Shown one piece after another: positions 8,458-17,076 of a DNA stretch of 64,000 nt (position 1 is the stretch's first letter; each line of letters opens with the position of its first letter). Under the pieces are notes generated by a model. The model was given only the letters and a program-made list of their open reading frames with translations, ran no database searches and was not told the DNA's origin. The DNA is from Sphingobium sp. D43FB (GTDB lineage Bacteria; Pseudomonadota; Alphaproteobacteria; Sphingomonadales; Sphingomonadaceae), in the NCBI RefSeq assembly GCF_002312805.1, contig NZ_NMUA01000005.1:140517-204516 (forward strand), given 5' to 3'. A program made the translations under genes and the position numbers.

Positions 8458-9692
8458 TGGCTGATTATCTCGACGAACTGGAGCATCGCACCGATGCGTC
8501 GGACCCGACCTACGGCGATACCGAGATCCAGAACTACACGATCAATTTCGGCCCGCAGCATCCCGCGGCGCACGGCGTGTTGCGCCTCGTCATGGAGCTG
8601 GAAGGCGAGATCGTCGAGCGCTGCGACCCCCATGTGGGCCTGCTGCATCGCGGCACCGAAAAGCTGATCGAATATAAGACCTATCTGCAGGCTCTGCCCT
8701 ATTTCGACCGGCTGGATTATTGCTCGCCGCTCGGCATGGAGCATAGTTATGTGCTGGCGATCGAGAAGCTGCTGAACCTGGAAGTGCCGCTGCGTGCGCA
8801 ATATCTGCGCGTGTTCTTCGCGGAACTGACCCGCATCTGCAATCATATGCTGAACCTGGGTTCGCATGTCATGGACGTCGGCGCGATGACGCCGAACCTG
8901 TGGATGTTCGAAATCCGCGAGGATTGCCTCAACTTCTTCGAACGCGCATCGGGCGCGCGGATGCACAGCGCCTATTTCCGGCCCGGCGGCGTGCATCAGG
9001 ATGTGCCGCTCAAGCTGCTGACCGACATTGCCGACTGGCTCGACACCCGCCTGCCGCGCCTGTTCGAGGATGCGATCAGCCTGGTCGCCGACAACCGCAT
9101 CTTCAAGCAGCGCAATGTCGACATCGCCGTGGTCAGCAAGGAAGACGCGCTGAAATGGGGCTTTTCCGGCCCAATGATCCGCGGTTCCGGCATCCCCTGG
9201 GATATCCGCAAGTCGCAGCCCTATGACGTCTATGACCGGGTGGATTTCGATGTGCCCGTCGGCACCAATTTCGACTGCTATGACCGGTTCATGGTCCGCG
9301 TCGAGGAAGTCCGTCAGTCCGCGCGCATCATGAAACAGTGTCTCAACGACATGCCCGAAGGCCCGATCGCCAGCTTCGACCGCAAGGTCTCGCCGCCCAA
9401 GCGGGGCGAGATGAAGCGGTCGATGGAAGCGCTGATCCATCACTTCAAACTCTATACCGAGGGCTTCCACGTTCCGGCGGGCGAAGTCTATGTCGCGACC
9501 GAAAGCCCCAAGGGCGAATTCGGTGTCTATCTGGTCGCGGACGGCAGCAACAAACCCTATCGCTGCAAGATCCGCCCGACCGCGTTCAGCCATTTGCAGG
9601 CGATGGACTTCATGATGAAGGGCCATATGCTCGCCGACACCACCGCCGTCTTGGGCGCGATGGACATCGTGTTCGGGGAGTGTGACCGGTGA
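8457..9692 (+). CDS. nuoD: NADH-quinone oxidoreductase subunit D
   Basis: NuoD (49-kDa subunit), 411 residues, related to the large subunit of [NiFe] hydrogenases. [16 protein letters not shown] near residues 30-45 is the quinone-site loop with the conserved His, and [17 protein letters not shown] follows. The protein ends at the family terminus DIVFGECDR. It forms the quinone pocket with NuoB. The stop codon overlaps the GTG of a small inserted gene (GTGA at 9689-9692). Confidence 0.97.
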   Translation: MADYLDELEHRTDASDPTYGDTEIQNYTINFGPQHPAAHGVLRLVMELEGEIVERCDPHVGLLHRGTEKLIEYKTYLQALPYFDRLDYCSPLGMEHSYVLAIEKLLNLEVPLRAQYLRVFFAELTRICNHMLNLGSHVMDVGAMTPNLWMFEIREDCLNFFERASGARMHSAYFRPGGVHQDVPLKLLTDIADWLDTRLPRLFEDAISLVADNRIFKQRNVDIAVVSKEDALKWGFSGPMIRGSGIPWDIRKSQPYDVYDRVDFDVPVGTNFDCYDRFMVRVEEVRQSARIMKQCLNDMPEGPIASFDRKVSPPKRGEMKRSMEALIHHFKLYTEGFHVPAGEVYVATESPKGEFGVYLVADGSNKPYRCKIRPTAFSHLQAMDFMMKGHMLADTTAVLGAMDIVFGECDR

Positions 9693-9934
9693 CGGCTACT
9701 AAGCACACCGATATATTTGGCTATCGTCGTATGTGGGCGGTGCTCCCGAAATGGGTGCAGGCATACACGTTGTTTGTAGGGATGCCTGCATGGGTAATGT
9801 TTGCTTTCTTGATCTTTTCAGGTCGAGTTTTTGATAACGAGACTTTGACAATGCTCGTATTTGGCGTCTTCGGATCTGCTGCTGTGATCCAAACTTTCTT
9901 CGTTGCAAAAGCAACTTGGCGCGGTGAATTGTAA
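9689..9934 (+). CDS. Small two-helix membrane protein inserted between nuoD and nuoE
   Basis: An 81-residue protein of no family I recognise. GTG 9689 overlaps the nuoD stop and its TAA overlaps the nuoE ATG (TAATG), so it is built tightly into the operon. It has two hydrophobic stretches, about 20-45 ([20 protein letters not shown]) and 55-72, and ends in ATWRGEL. Base composition is clearly less GC-rich than the neighbouring nuo genes, and rarer A/T-ending codons are used throughout. It may be a lineage-specific accessory subunit, an assembly factor, or a recent insertion kept by coupling. The single clean frame and the overlaps at both ends support that it is translated. Confidence 0.7.
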   Translation: MTATKHTDIFGYRRMWAVLPKWVQAYTLFVGMPAWVMFAFLIFSGRVFDNETLTMLVFGVFGSAAVIQTFFVAKATWRGEL

Positions 9935-10602
9935 TGGCTGACGCACCCCATATCCCCGACGAAACCGAAACCCGCGCGCGCTGGGGCAATTTCGCGTGGA
10001 CGGCGGAGAATGCCGAGCAGGTGAAGACCATCATCGCCCGCTATCCCGCCGGTCGCCAGCAGTCCGCCGTGATGCCACTGCTCGACTTGGCCCAGCGACA
10101 GGTTGGCGCGGAAACGCAGACGCAAGGCTGGCTGCCCGTGCCGGTGATGGAGTTTATCGGCGATCAACTCGATATGCCCTATATGCGCGTTTACGAAGTC
10201 GCGACCTTTTACACCATGTACAATCTGGCGCCGGTCGGCCGCTATCATGTGCAGGTGTGCGGTACGACGCCCTGCATGTTGCGTGGCTCCGACGATGTAT
10301 TCGCGGCGTGCAAGAACAAGGGTCTGGTCAAGGGCGCGACCACGCCCGACGGCCTGTTCACGCTGACTGAAGTCGAGTGTCTGGGCGCCTGCGCCAATGC
10401 GCCGATGGTCCAGATCAACGACGATAATTTCGAAGACCTGACCTATGACAGCATGAGTGCGGTGCTGGAAACGCTCGCCGCTGGCGGGCAACCAAAGATT
10501 GGACCGCAGATCGAGCGCCAGACCAGTTGCCCGGAGGGTGGCCCGACGGCGCTCAAGGACATGGTATCCGAAAATCATGATTATCGGGGGGAGTGGGCGT
10601 GA
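9934..10602 (+). CDS. nuoE: NADH-quinone oxidoreductase subunit E
   Basis: NuoE (24-kDa subunit), 222 residues. A thioredoxin-like domain binds the [2Fe-2S] cluster N1a with CGTTPCMLRG and VECLGACANAPMVQIND. It docks to NuoF next to the FMN site. A segment of about 45 residues after the last cysteine is longer than in short NuoE proteins and ends in DYRGEWA. The stop overlaps a GTG (GTGA at 10599-10602) that opens a small frame through a REP doublet. Confidence 0.96.
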   Translation: MADAPHIPDETETRARWGNFAWTAENAEQVKTIIARYPAGRQQSAVMPLLDLAQRQVGAETQTQGWLPVPVMEFIGDQLDMPYMRVYEVATFYTMYNLAPVGRYHVQVCGTTPCMLRGSDDVFAACKNKGLVKGATTPDGLFTLTEVECLGACANAPMVQINDDNFEDLTYDSMSAVLETLAAGGQPKIGPQIERQTSCPEGGPTALKDMVSENHDYRGEWA

Positions 10603-10727
10603 TCCGTTTGGCTTTCCCCCAATATCCGTTCGCTTCGAGCGTAGTCGAGAAGCGGCTAGCGCTGCGCGGGCGTGTCTCGACTTCGCTCGACACGAACGGA
10701 TGTGATGTATCGGGGGCCGCCGCATGA
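10599..10727 (+). CDS. Small open frame through a REP doublet, bridging nuoE to the next small gene
   Basis: From GTG 10599 an open frame of 42 codons runs to TGA 10725-10727. Its start overlaps the nuoE stop (GTGA) and its stop overlaps the ATG of the next gene (ATGA). Almost all of it is REP sequence (10623-10701), so the peptide is probably of no importance in itself. What may matter is that ribosomes leaving nuoE could translate through the palindromes and reach the next start. No other evidence for expression is visible. Confidence 0.3.
   Translation: MIRLAFPQYPFASSVVEKRLALRGRVSTSLDTNGCDVSGAAA
10623..10701. repeat. REP-type palindromic doublet between nuoE and nuoF
   Basis: Unit 1 (10623-10653) begins ATCCGTTCGCTTCGAGCG and ends GTCGAGAAGCG. 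Unit 2 (10671-10701) is CGTGTCTCGACTTCGCTCGA then CACGAACGGAT. Read on the minus strand, unit 2 matches unit 1 except in the paired stem bases (CTTC/GAAG against TGTC/GACA), a compensatory pattern. Each unit folds into a hairpin, and the pair forms a large dyad with about 17 bp between. The unit type differs from the GGGAGGGG type at 5620. Confidence 0.8.
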
Positions 10728-10873
10728 GCGCTCTCGTCGCCATCATCCTGGGCCTCATCGTCTTTGTGATCGCGCTCAAGATCATCGGCGCGGTGCTGGG
10801 GCTCGTCATCGGGCTGGGCCTCGCCGTTGTCGCATATTTCGTGGCTGAAAAACTGATCGGAAAGGGCCGCTGA
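10724..10873 (+). CDS. 49-residue hydrophobic protein directly upstream of nuoF
   Basis: ATG 10724 has a good ribosome-binding site (GGGGG at about 10712-10716). The frame ends with TGA at 10871-10873, which overlaps the nuoF ATG (TGATG). The product is almost entirely hydrophobic: [20 protein letters not shown], then [20 protein letters not shown] and a short basic end (EKLIGKGR). It should form one long or two short Gly/Val/Leu-rich membrane helices. I know no function. The overlap with both neighbours and the strict third-position G/C bias support a real gene. It could be an accessory membrane peptide of complex I or only a coupling device. Confidence 0.65.
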   Translation: MSALVAIILGLIVFVIALKIIGAVLGLVIGLGLAVVAYFVAEKLIGKGR

Positions 10874-12225
10874 TGGCCGACGACACCGCAATTGCTGCGC
10901 CGCCTCCTCCGCCGCCGTTCGTCGGCCCGTTGGAGGACAGGGACCGCATCTTCACCAACGTCCATGGTTTTCAGGATTGGGCCATCGATGCGGCGATGAA
11001 ACGCGGCGATTGGGACAATACCAAGGATCTGCTGAGCCTGGGCCAGGACGCGATCATCGACATCATCAAGGCGTCGAACCTGCGCGGCCGTGGCGGCGCG
11101 GGCTTTCCGACCGGCATGAAGTGGAGCTTCATGCCCAAGGAAAGCAAGGATGGTCGTCCAAGCTTCCTGGTCATCAACGCCGACGAATCCGAGCCGGGTA
11201 GCTGCAAGGACCGCGAAATCGTCCGCCACGATCCGCACAAGCTGATCGAAGGCGCGTTGATCGCTGGCTTCGCGATGCGCGCACGCGCCGCCTATATCTA
11301 TATCCGTGGCGAGTTCATCTACGAAGCCAAGGTGTTGTTCGCCGCGGTCGAGCAGGCCTATGCCAAGGGCTTCATCGGCAAGAATGCCTGCGGTTCCGGC
11401 TATGATTTCGACGTCTTCGTCCATCGCGGCGCGGGCGCCTATATCTGCGGGGAGGAAACCGCGCAGATCGAAAGCCTGGAAGGCAAGAAGGGCCAGCCGC
11501 GCCTGAAACCGCCTTTCCCTGCAGGCGCGGGTCTGTATGGCTGCCCCACCACGGTCAACAATGTCGAAAGCATCGCGGTCACGCCGACGATCCTGCGGCG
11601 CGGCGCGGCCTGGTTCAACCGCTTCGGGCGCGAGGGCAATCGCGGCACCAAGCTGTTCCAGATCAGCGGCCATGTGAACAAGCCCTGCGTGGTCGAGGAA
11701 TCGATGTCGATCCCGTTCCGCGAACTGATCGACCGCCATTGCGGCGGCATCCGGGGCGGGTGGGACAATCTGCTGGCGGTCATTCCCGGCGGCTCCTCGG
11801 TCCCCCTGGTCCCCGCGCGCGAGATCATGGACGCGCCGATGGATTTCGACGGGTTGAAGGCGCTCGGCTCCGGCCTCGGGACTGCCGCCGTCATCGTCAT
11901 GGACAAGTCGACCGACATCGTTCGCGCCATTTCGCGGCTGTCCTATTTCTACAAGCATGAAAGCTGCGGCCAATGCACCCCCTGCCGCGAAGGCACGGGT
12001 TGGATGTGGCGCGTGATGGAACGGCTGCGCACCGGCGAAGCGGAACTGTCCGAAATCGACATGCTGCATCAGGTCACCAAGCAGGTCGAAGGCCACACCA
12101 TCTGCGCGCTCGGCGACGCAGCGGCCTGGCCGATCCAGGGCCTGATCAAGCATTTCCGGCCGGAAATCGAGCGTCGGATTAACGACAATAAGGGTAGCGC
12201 CCCGATCATGGAGGCGGCGGAGTGA
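10873..12225 (+). CDS. nuoF: NADH-quinone oxidoreductase subunit F
   Basis: NuoF (51-kDa subunit), 450 residues, the NADH dehydrogenase component that carries FMN and cluster N3. [19 protein letters not shown] is the NADH-binding glycine loop, and [20 protein letters not shown] is the FMN-site motif. [15 protein letters not shown] with the later Cys in [13 protein letters not shown] binds the [4Fe-4S] cluster. A proline-rich start ([11 protein letters not shown]) precedes the conserved core. The stop overlaps the GTG of the following small gene in GTGA. Confidence 0.97.
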   Translation: MADDTAIAAPPPPPPFVGPLEDRDRIFTNVHGFQDWAIDAAMKRGDWDNTKDLLSLGQDAIIDIIKASNLRGRGGAGFPTGMKWSFMPKESKDGRPSFLVINADESEPGSCKDREIVRHDPHKLIEGALIAGFAMRARAAYIYIRGEFIYEAKVLFAAVEQAYAKGFIGKNACGSGYDFDVFVHRGAGAYICGEETAQIESLEGKKGQPRLKPPFPAGAGLYGCPTTVNNVESIAVTPTILRRGAAWFNRFGREGNRGTKLFQISGHVNKPCVVEESMSIPFRELIDRHCGGIRGGWDNLLAVIPGGSSVPLVPAREIMDAPMDFDGLKALGSGLGTAAVIVMDKSTDIVRAISRLSYFYKHESCGQCTPCREGTGWMWRVMERLRTGEAELSEIDMLHQVTKQVEGHTICALGDAAAWPIQGLIKHFRPEIERRINDNKGSAPIMEAAE

Positions 12226-12452
12226 GCGATGACCGCACAGACCTGATGCTGGAAATCCTGAAATCCATTCAGGGTGACATTTCCGCGATCAAGCGTGAAC
12301 AGGCGTCGCAGGGCATTCGCCTCCATGCGATGGAGGATCACCAACGCGGTATCATGACGTCAATTTACGGTATGCAATCCGATATTGCGGATCTGAAAAT
12401 TCGGGTCGATCTGATTGAGAAGCGCCTTGGCCTTCAGGATACGGAACACTGA
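12222..12452 (+). CDS. 76-residue coiled-coil protein between nuoF and nuoG
   Basis: GTG 12222 overlaps the nuoF stop (GTGA) and the TGA at 12450-12452 lies one base before the nuoG ATG. The product is polar and has heptad spacing of hydrophobic residues through most of its length ([20 protein letters not shown], then [20 protein letters not shown]). It is predicted to be a helical coiled coil without membrane segment or signal. I do not recognise a named family. Its fixed place inside the operon suggests an accessory or assembly function, but a translational linker is also possible. Confidence 0.7.
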   Translation: MSDDRTDLMLEILKSIQGDISAIKREQASQGIRLHAMEDHQRGIMTSIYGMQSDIADLKIRVDLIEKRLGLQDTEH

Positions 12453-12453
12453 T

Positions 12454-14460
12454 ATGCCTAAAGTCAAAGTAGACGGCGTAGAACTGGAAGTCCCGGCGGG
12501 CGCGACTGTCCTCCAGGCGTGCGAGTTGGCGGGGAAGGAAATTCCGCGTTTCTGCTATCATGAGCGGCTGTCCATCGCGGGCAATTGCCGCATGTGCCTA
12601 GTTGAAGTGAAGCCGGGACCGCCCAAGCCGCAGGCGTCGTGCGCGCTGCCCGCAGCCGAAGGGCAGGACATTCGCACCGACAGCGAAATGGTCAAGAAGG
12701 CGCGCGAAGGGGTGATGGAGTTTCTCCTCATCAACCATCCGCTTGATTGCCCGATCTGCGATCAGGGCGGCGAATGTGATCTGCAGGACCAATCGGTCGC
12801 TTATGGCCGCGGCGCGTCGCGCTACGACGAAAACAAGCGCGCGGTGACCGAGAAGAATATGGGGCCTATCGTCAAGACGGTCATGACCCGCTGCATCCAA
12901 TGCACCCGTTGCGTGCGCTTTGCCGAGGAAGTCGCGGGCGTGCCGGAAATCGGCGCCATCTATCGCGGCGAAAATATGCAGATCACCACCTATCTGGAAC
13001 ATGCTGCCAAGAGCGAGCTGTCCGGCAATGTGGTCGATCTCTGCCCGGTCGGCGCGCTGACGAGCAAACCCTATGCGTTCGAAGCGCGGCCGTGGGAATT
13101 GAAGAAGACCCACGCCATCGACGTGATGGATGCGGTCGGCACGAACATCCGCCTTGACAGCCGGGGCCGTCAGGTTCTGCGTGCGGTGCCGCGCATCAAT
13201 GATGACGTGAACGAGGAATGGGCGTCGGATAAGACGCGGCACAATGTCGATGGTCTGGTGCGCAAGCGGCTCGATAAGCCCTATGTCCGCAAGGACGGCA
13301 AGCTGGTTCCGGCGACTTGGGCGGAAGCTTTTGCCGCCGTCGCTGCGGTTCAGCATGGCAGCAGCGTAGCGGCGATCGCGGGTGACCTGCTTGATTGCGA
13401 AACCATGTTCGCAGGCAAGGCGCTGGTCGAAAAGCTCGGCGGCACGATGCTCGAAGGGCGTCAGACGGGCCTCGCCTATGACGTGTCGAGCCTGTCGTCG
13501 GTGGTGTTCAACACGCCGCTCGCTGATCTGGAAGATGCGGACGTCATCCTGCTGGTCGGCACCAATTTGCGCTGGGAAGCGCCGCTGGTGAACACGCGTA
13601 TCCGCAAGGCGATCAAGAAGGGTGCGAAGATCTTTGCCGTCGGTCCTGAATTTGATCTGACCTATAAGGTGCAGTGGCTGGGCAATGATGCATCGCTGCT
13701 CGGCAAGCTGCCCGAAGCGGTGGTCGAAGCATTCGGCAAGGCTGCGCGGCCCGCTATGATCGTCGGCGGTGGCGTGCTGGCCAAGGACGGCGCGCATGGC
13801 GACACGCTGGCGTTGGTCGAGACGCTGGGCCTCATCAAGGACGGCTGGAACGGCTATAATGTCCTGCATTTCGCGGCGGCGCGTATGGGCGGGCTGATGC
13901 TCGGCTTCGCAACCGCGGGCGGGATCAAGGCGATCGCGGCGGCCAAGCCCAAGCTGCTCTTCGCGCTGGGCGCCGACGAAGTCGATTATGCCGCCTTCCC
14001 CGATAGCTTCAAAGTCTATGTCGGCCATCATGGCGACAAGGGCGCACATGCCGCCGACGTGATCCTGCCGGGGGCGAGCTATGCCGAAAAGGCAGGCACC
14101 TATGTCAATCTGGAAGGTCGCGTCCAGCGCGGCGAAAAGGCCGTGTTTGCGCCGGGCGACGCCCGCGAGGACTGGTCGATCCTGCGCGCCCTTTCCGACG
14201 TGATGGGCGTCAAGCTGCCGTTCGACAGCTTCGATGCGCTGCGGGCGGAAATGGCCAAGGCCGTGCCGGCGCTCGGCGTCGAGGGTCTCGCCCGTTATGG
14301 TTGGTCCATGCCATCGCTGCCGACCGGCGCGACCGGCGAATTCGGATCGCCGATCAAGGATTTCTACCTCACCAACGCCATCTGCCGCGCCAGCCCGACG
14401 ATGCAGCAATGCTCGGCCGAACTGGTCCACGGCGTCGAATTTGCGGAGGCGGCGGAATGA
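12454..14460 (+). CDS. nuoG: NADH-quinone oxidoreductase subunit G
   Basis: NuoG (75-kDa subunit), 668 residues from ATG 12454; an upstream in-frame start would overlap the coiled-coil gene. The N-terminus is a ferredoxin domain for N1b (CYHERLSIAGNCRMCLVEVK and the Cys in PQASCALP). Next is the His-ligated N5 site HPLDCPICDQGGECDLQ, then the N4 site CIQCTRCVRF with DLCPVGALTSKPY. The C-terminal molybdopterin-oxidoreductase-like domain lacks cofactor, as in most complex I enzymes. The four-cysteine N7 motif of the E. coli type is not obvious. The stop overlaps an ATG of a REP-bearing small frame. Confidence 0.97.
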   Translation: MPKVKVDGVELEVPAGATVLQACELAGKEIPRFCYHERLSIAGNCRMCLVEVKPGPPKPQASCALPAAEGQDIRTDSEMVKKAREGVMEFLLINHPLDCPICDQGGECDLQDQSVAYGRGASRYDENKRAVTEKNMGPIVKTVMTRCIQCTRCVRFAEEVAGVPEIGAIYRGENMQITTYLEHAAKSELSGNVVDLCPVGALTSKPYAFEARPWELKKTHAIDVMDAVGTNIRLDSRGRQVLRAVPRINDDVNEEWASDKTRHNVDGLVRKRLDKPYVRKDGKLVPATWAEAFAAVAAVQHGSSVAAIAGDLLDCETMFAGKALVEKLGGTMLEGRQTGLAYDVSSLSSVVFNTPLADLEDADVILLVGTNLRWEAPLVNTRIRKAIKKGAKIFAVGPEFDLTYKVQWLGNDASLLGKLPEAVVEAFGKAARPAMIVGGGVLAKDGAHGDTLALVETLGLIKDGWNGYNVLHFAAARMGGLMLGFATAGGIKAIAAAKPKLLFALGADEVDYAAFPDSFKVYVGHHGDKGAHAADVILPGASYAEKAGTYVNLEGRVQRGEKAVFAPGDAREDWSILRALSDVMGVKLPFDSFDALRAEMAKAVPALGVEGLARYGWSMPSLPTGATGEFGSPIKDFYLTNAICRASPTMQQCSAELVHGVEFAEAAE

Positions 14461-14591
14461 TGTTGGAAATCATCACTCCGTTCGCCCTGAGCCTGTCGAA
14501 GGGCTCCACCGAGCGTAGCGAGGTGCCTTCACTTCGTTCAGGCGAGGGCTTCGACAAGCTCAGCCCGAACGGTTTTGAGGTTCAGGAATAA
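14457..14591 (+). CDS. Small open frame through a REP doublet, bridging nuoG to nuoH
   Basis: ATG 14457 overlaps the nuoG stop (ATGA), with a second ATG at 14460. The frame stays open for 44 codons across the REP doublet and ends in TAA 14589-14591, which overlaps the nuoH ATG (TAATG). The peptide contains the REP-derived string FALSLSKG. As in the nuoE-nuoF gap, the exact overlaps at both ends would let ribosomes carry on from nuoG to nuoH. Whether the peptide itself has any role is doubtful. Confidence 0.3.
   Translation: MMLEIITPFALSLSKGSTERSEVPSLRSGEGFDKLSPNGFEVQE
14477..14573. repeat. REP-type palindromic doublet between nuoG and nuoH
   Basis: Unit 1 (about 14477-14505) reads TCCGTTCGCCCTGAGCCTGT then CGAAGGGCT. 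Unit 2 (about 14545-14573) is AGGGCTTCGACAAGCTCAGC then CCGAACGGT, nearly the reverse complement. The centre (14506-14544) contains the further inverted pieces CCACCGAGCG and CTTCGTTCAGG. Shared CCGTTCG ends relate this doublet to the one at 10623, but the stem core differs. Confidence 0.8.
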
Positions 14592-15640
14592 TGACCGCTT
14601 TCTTCCAAAATCTGGGCATGCCGTTCGAAGGTGCCTGGCTGCTGTCGACCATCATCGGCATCCTCGTCATCGCCCTGCCGCTGATGCTCGCCGTCGCGAT
14701 GATCATTTATGCCGATCGCAAGATCTGGGCGGCGATGGCGCTGCGCCGTGGTCCCAACGTCGTCGGCCCCTTCGGGCTGCTGCAATCCTTCGCGGATGGC
14801 CTCAAGGTCTTCCTGCAGGAAACCATCATCCCGTCGGCGTCGAACAAGGCGCTGTTCCTGATCGCGCCGATCATCACCTTCACCGTCGCGCTGATGGCCT
14901 GGGCCGTGGTGCCGTTCGATGTCGGCGTTGTGCTGGCGGACATCAATGTCGGCCTGCTCTACATCTTGGCGATCAGTTCGCTCGGCGTGTACGGCATCAT
15001 CCTGGCGGGTTGGGCGTCCAACTCCAAATATCCCTTCTATTCCGCGATCCGCGCCAGCGCGCAGATGATCAGCTATGAAGTCTCGATCGGCTTCATCATC
15101 ATCACCGTGGTCTTGTGGGCGGGCAGCTTCAATTTGAGCGCCATCGTCGAGAGCCAGAAGGGCTATTATGGCTTCATCAACGGCAACGGCTTCAACCCGC
15201 TGCTCTTCCCGATGGCGGTTATGTTCCTGATCTCGGCGCTGGCCGAAACCGCGCGGGCGCCCTTCGATCTGACCGAAGCGGAAAGCGAGCTAGTCGCGGG
15301 CTATCAGACCGAATATTCGTCCATGTCGTTCGCGCTCTACTGGCTTGGCGAATATGCCAACGTCATCCTGATGTGCGCGCTCAACGCCATTCTCTTCTGG
15401 GGTGGCTATCTGCCCCCGTTCGACTGGGCGCCGCTTTATTATGTGCCCGGCATTATCTGGCTGTTCGCCAAGATCCTATTCTTCTTCTTCGTCTTCTCCT
15501 GGGTGAAGGCGACGGTGCCCCGCTACCGTTATGACCAGCTGATGCGGCTGGGCTGGAAAATCTTCCTGCCTACCTCGCTCTTCTTCGTCTTCCTGGTGTC
15601 GGGCTTCCTCATGCTGACGCGCTATGGAGGCGCCCAATGA
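14591..15640 (+). CDS. nuoH: NADH-quinone oxidoreductase subunit H
   Basis: NuoH (ND1), 349 residues with about eight membrane helices. [20 protein letters not shown] near residues 45-65 and [20 protein letters not shown] near 215-235 are the family signatures. The acidic residues of the second form the start of the proton and conformational path from the quinone tunnel. It joins the membrane arm to NuoB and NuoD. The ATG overlaps the stop of the REP-bearing small frame. The stop overlaps nuoI by 4 bp (ATGA). Confidence 0.97.
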   Translation: MTAFFQNLGMPFEGAWLLSTIIGILVIALPLMLAVAMIIYADRKIWAAMALRRGPNVVGPFGLLQSFADGLKVFLQETIIPSASNKALFLIAPIITFTVALMAWAVVPFDVGVVLADINVGLLYILAISSLGVYGIILAGWASNSKYPFYSAIRASAQMISYEVSIGFIIITVVLWAGSFNLSAIVESQKGYYGFINGNGFNPLLFPMAVMFLISALAETARAPFDLTEAESELVAGYQTEYSSMSFALYWLGEYANVILMCALNAILFWGGYLPPFDWAPLYYVPGIIWLFAKILFFFFVFSWVKATVPRYRYDQLMRLGWKIFLPTSLFFVFLVSGFLMLTRYGGAQ

Positions 15641-16122
15641 GCCTCGGATATTACGTCAAGAGCTTCACCCTCTGGGAGTTTGTGAAGGCGCACGCCCTGA
15701 CCTTGAAATATTTTTTCAAGCCCAAGGCGACGATCAACTACCCCTATGAGAAGAACCCGATTTCGCCGCGGTTCCGGGGCGAGCATGCGCTTCGTCGCTA
15801 CCCCAATGGGGAAGAGCGGTGCATCGCGTGCAAGCTGTGCGAAGCTGTGTGCCCGGCGCAGGCGATCACCATCGAAGCGCAGCCGCGCGAGGATGGCAGC
15901 CGCCGCACCACGCGCTACGACATCGACATGACCAAGTGCATCTATTGCGGCTTCTGCCAGGAAGCCTGCCCGGTGGACGCGGTCGTCGAAGGCCCGAATT
16001 TTGAATTCGCGACCGAGACCCGCGAGGAGCTGATCTACGATAAGGCCAAGCTTCTTGAAAATGGTGACAAGTGGGAACGGGCGATCGCCGCGAACCTTGC
16101 CGCCGACGCACCCTATCGTTAA
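15637..16122 (+). CDS. nuoI: NADH-quinone oxidoreductase subunit I
   Basis: NuoI (TYKY), 161 residues, normal alphaproteobacterial length. Two classical [4Fe-4S] motifs bind clusters N6a and N6b: [16 protein letters not shown] and [16 protein letters not shown]. An amphipathic N-terminal helix ([20 protein letters not shown]) anchors it on the membrane arm. [15 protein letters not shown] before the first cluster is typical of the alphaproteobacterial and mitochondrial branch. A 29-bp gap precedes nuoJ, the largest gene-to-gene gap in the operon outside the REP sites and nuoK-nuoL. Confidence 0.97.
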   Translation: MSLGYYVKSFTLWEFVKAHALTLKYFFKPKATINYPYEKNPISPRFRGEHALRRYPNGEERCIACKLCEAVCPAQAITIEAQPREDGSRRTTRYDIDMTKCIYCGFCQEACPVDAVVEGPNFEFATETREELIYDKAKLLENGDKWERAIAANLAADAPYR

Positions 16123-16151
16123 GCCGCGCGGCCTAAGGGGATATTGATCCA

Positions 16152-16763
16152 GTGATTCACGTGCTTGCCTTTTACCTGTTCGCCATTTTGGTGGTGTGCA
16201 GCGGCGCGCTCACCATCCTGTCGCGCAATCCGGTCCATTCGGTGCTGTGGCTGATCCTGGCGTTTTTCAACGCGGCGGGTCTGATGATCTTGATCGGCGC
16301 TGAATTCATCGCGATGCTGCTCGTCATCGTTTATGTCGGCGCGGTCGCGGTGTTGTTCCTGTTCGTGGTCATGATGCTCGATATCGACTTTGCCGAATTG
16401 CGCGCCGGGTTCGTCAGCTATCTGCCGTTCGGCCTGCTGATCGCGCTGGTGCTGCTGGCGGAGATCGTGCTGGGCATCGGCCTGTGGAGCGCTGGTCCGA
16501 TTGAGCTGGCGCAGCGCGCGGCGCCGACCGACCCTGATATGTCGAACATCAAGGCGGTGGGGACGTTGCTCTATACCCGCTACATCTTCCTGTTCGAAGC
16601 GGCGGGCCTCGTCCTGCTGGTCGCCATGATCGGCGCGATCGTTCTGACCCATCGTGCCCGTGGCGGCGTGAAGGGCCAGAATATCGCCAAGCAGAACCGC
16701 CGCCGTCCGCAGGACGCGGTCCGCAATATCAATCAGCCCACAGGGCAGGGGGTGGAGCTGTGA
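16152..16763 (+). CDS. nuoJ: NADH-quinone oxidoreductase subunit J
   Basis: NuoJ (ND6), 203 residues starting at GTG 16152. Five membrane helices are visible; helix 3 contains [20 protein letters not shown] with the Tyr-Val-Gly-Ala of the pi-bulge region. The C-terminus after the last helix is basic and polar ([20 protein letters not shown]), as in related alphaproteobacteria. It contributes to the central proton axis of the membrane arm. It overlaps nuoK by 4 bp (GTGA). Confidence 0.95.
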   Translation: MIHVLAFYLFAILVVCSGALTILSRNPVHSVLWLILAFFNAAGLMILIGAEFIAMLLVIVYVGAVAVLFLFVVMMLDIDFAELRAGFVSYLPFGLLIALVLLAEIVLGIGLWSAGPIELAQRAAPTDPDMSNIKAVGTLLYTRYIFLFEAAGLVLLVAMIGAIVLTHRARGGVKGQNIAKQNRRRPQDAVRNINQPTGQGVEL

Positions 16764-17065
16764 TCGGCCTTCAACATTATTTGGTGGTCAGCGCCATCCT
16801 GTTCGTGATGGGGGTGCTGGGCATCTTCATCAACCGCAAGAACATCATCATCATCCTGATGGCGATCGAACTGATCCTGCTGAGCGTGAACATCAACCTC
16901 GTCGCCTTCAGCGTTTTCCTGGGCGATATGGTGGGACAGGTGTTCAGCATGTTCGTGCTGACCGTCGCGGCGGGTGAGGCGGCCATCGGCCTTGCCATCC
17001 TTGTCATTTACTTCCGTGGTCGCGGCACCATCGCCGTCGACGATGTCAACCGGATGAAGGGCTGA
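16760..17065 (+). CDS. nuoK: NADH-quinone oxidoreductase subunit K
   Basis: NuoK (ND4L), 101 residues with three membrane helices, starting at GTG 16760. The two conserved membrane glutamates are in [20 protein letters not shown] (helix 2) and [20 protein letters not shown] (helix 3); both are needed for proton transfer in E. coli. The stop is 11 bp before nuoL. Confidence 0.96.
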   Translation: MIGLQHYLVVSAILFVMGVLGIFINRKNIIIILMAIELILLSVNINLVAFSVFLGDMVGQVFSMFVLTVAAGEAAIGLAILVIYFRGRGTIAVDDVNRMKG

Positions 17066-17076
17066 GCCTTACAGAC

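Noticed and set aside
9721..12153. An 810-codon open frame on the minus strand across nuoD to nuoF
   Set aside because: It is antisense to well-conserved nuo genes. High GC at third codon positions leaves the opposite strand free of stops; the translation has no recognisable domain and no ribosome-binding site.
12598..14430. A 610-codon minus-strand frame opposite nuoG
   Set aside because: Shadow of nuoG from GC-rich codon bias; Arg/Asp/His-rich composition is typical of such artefacts.
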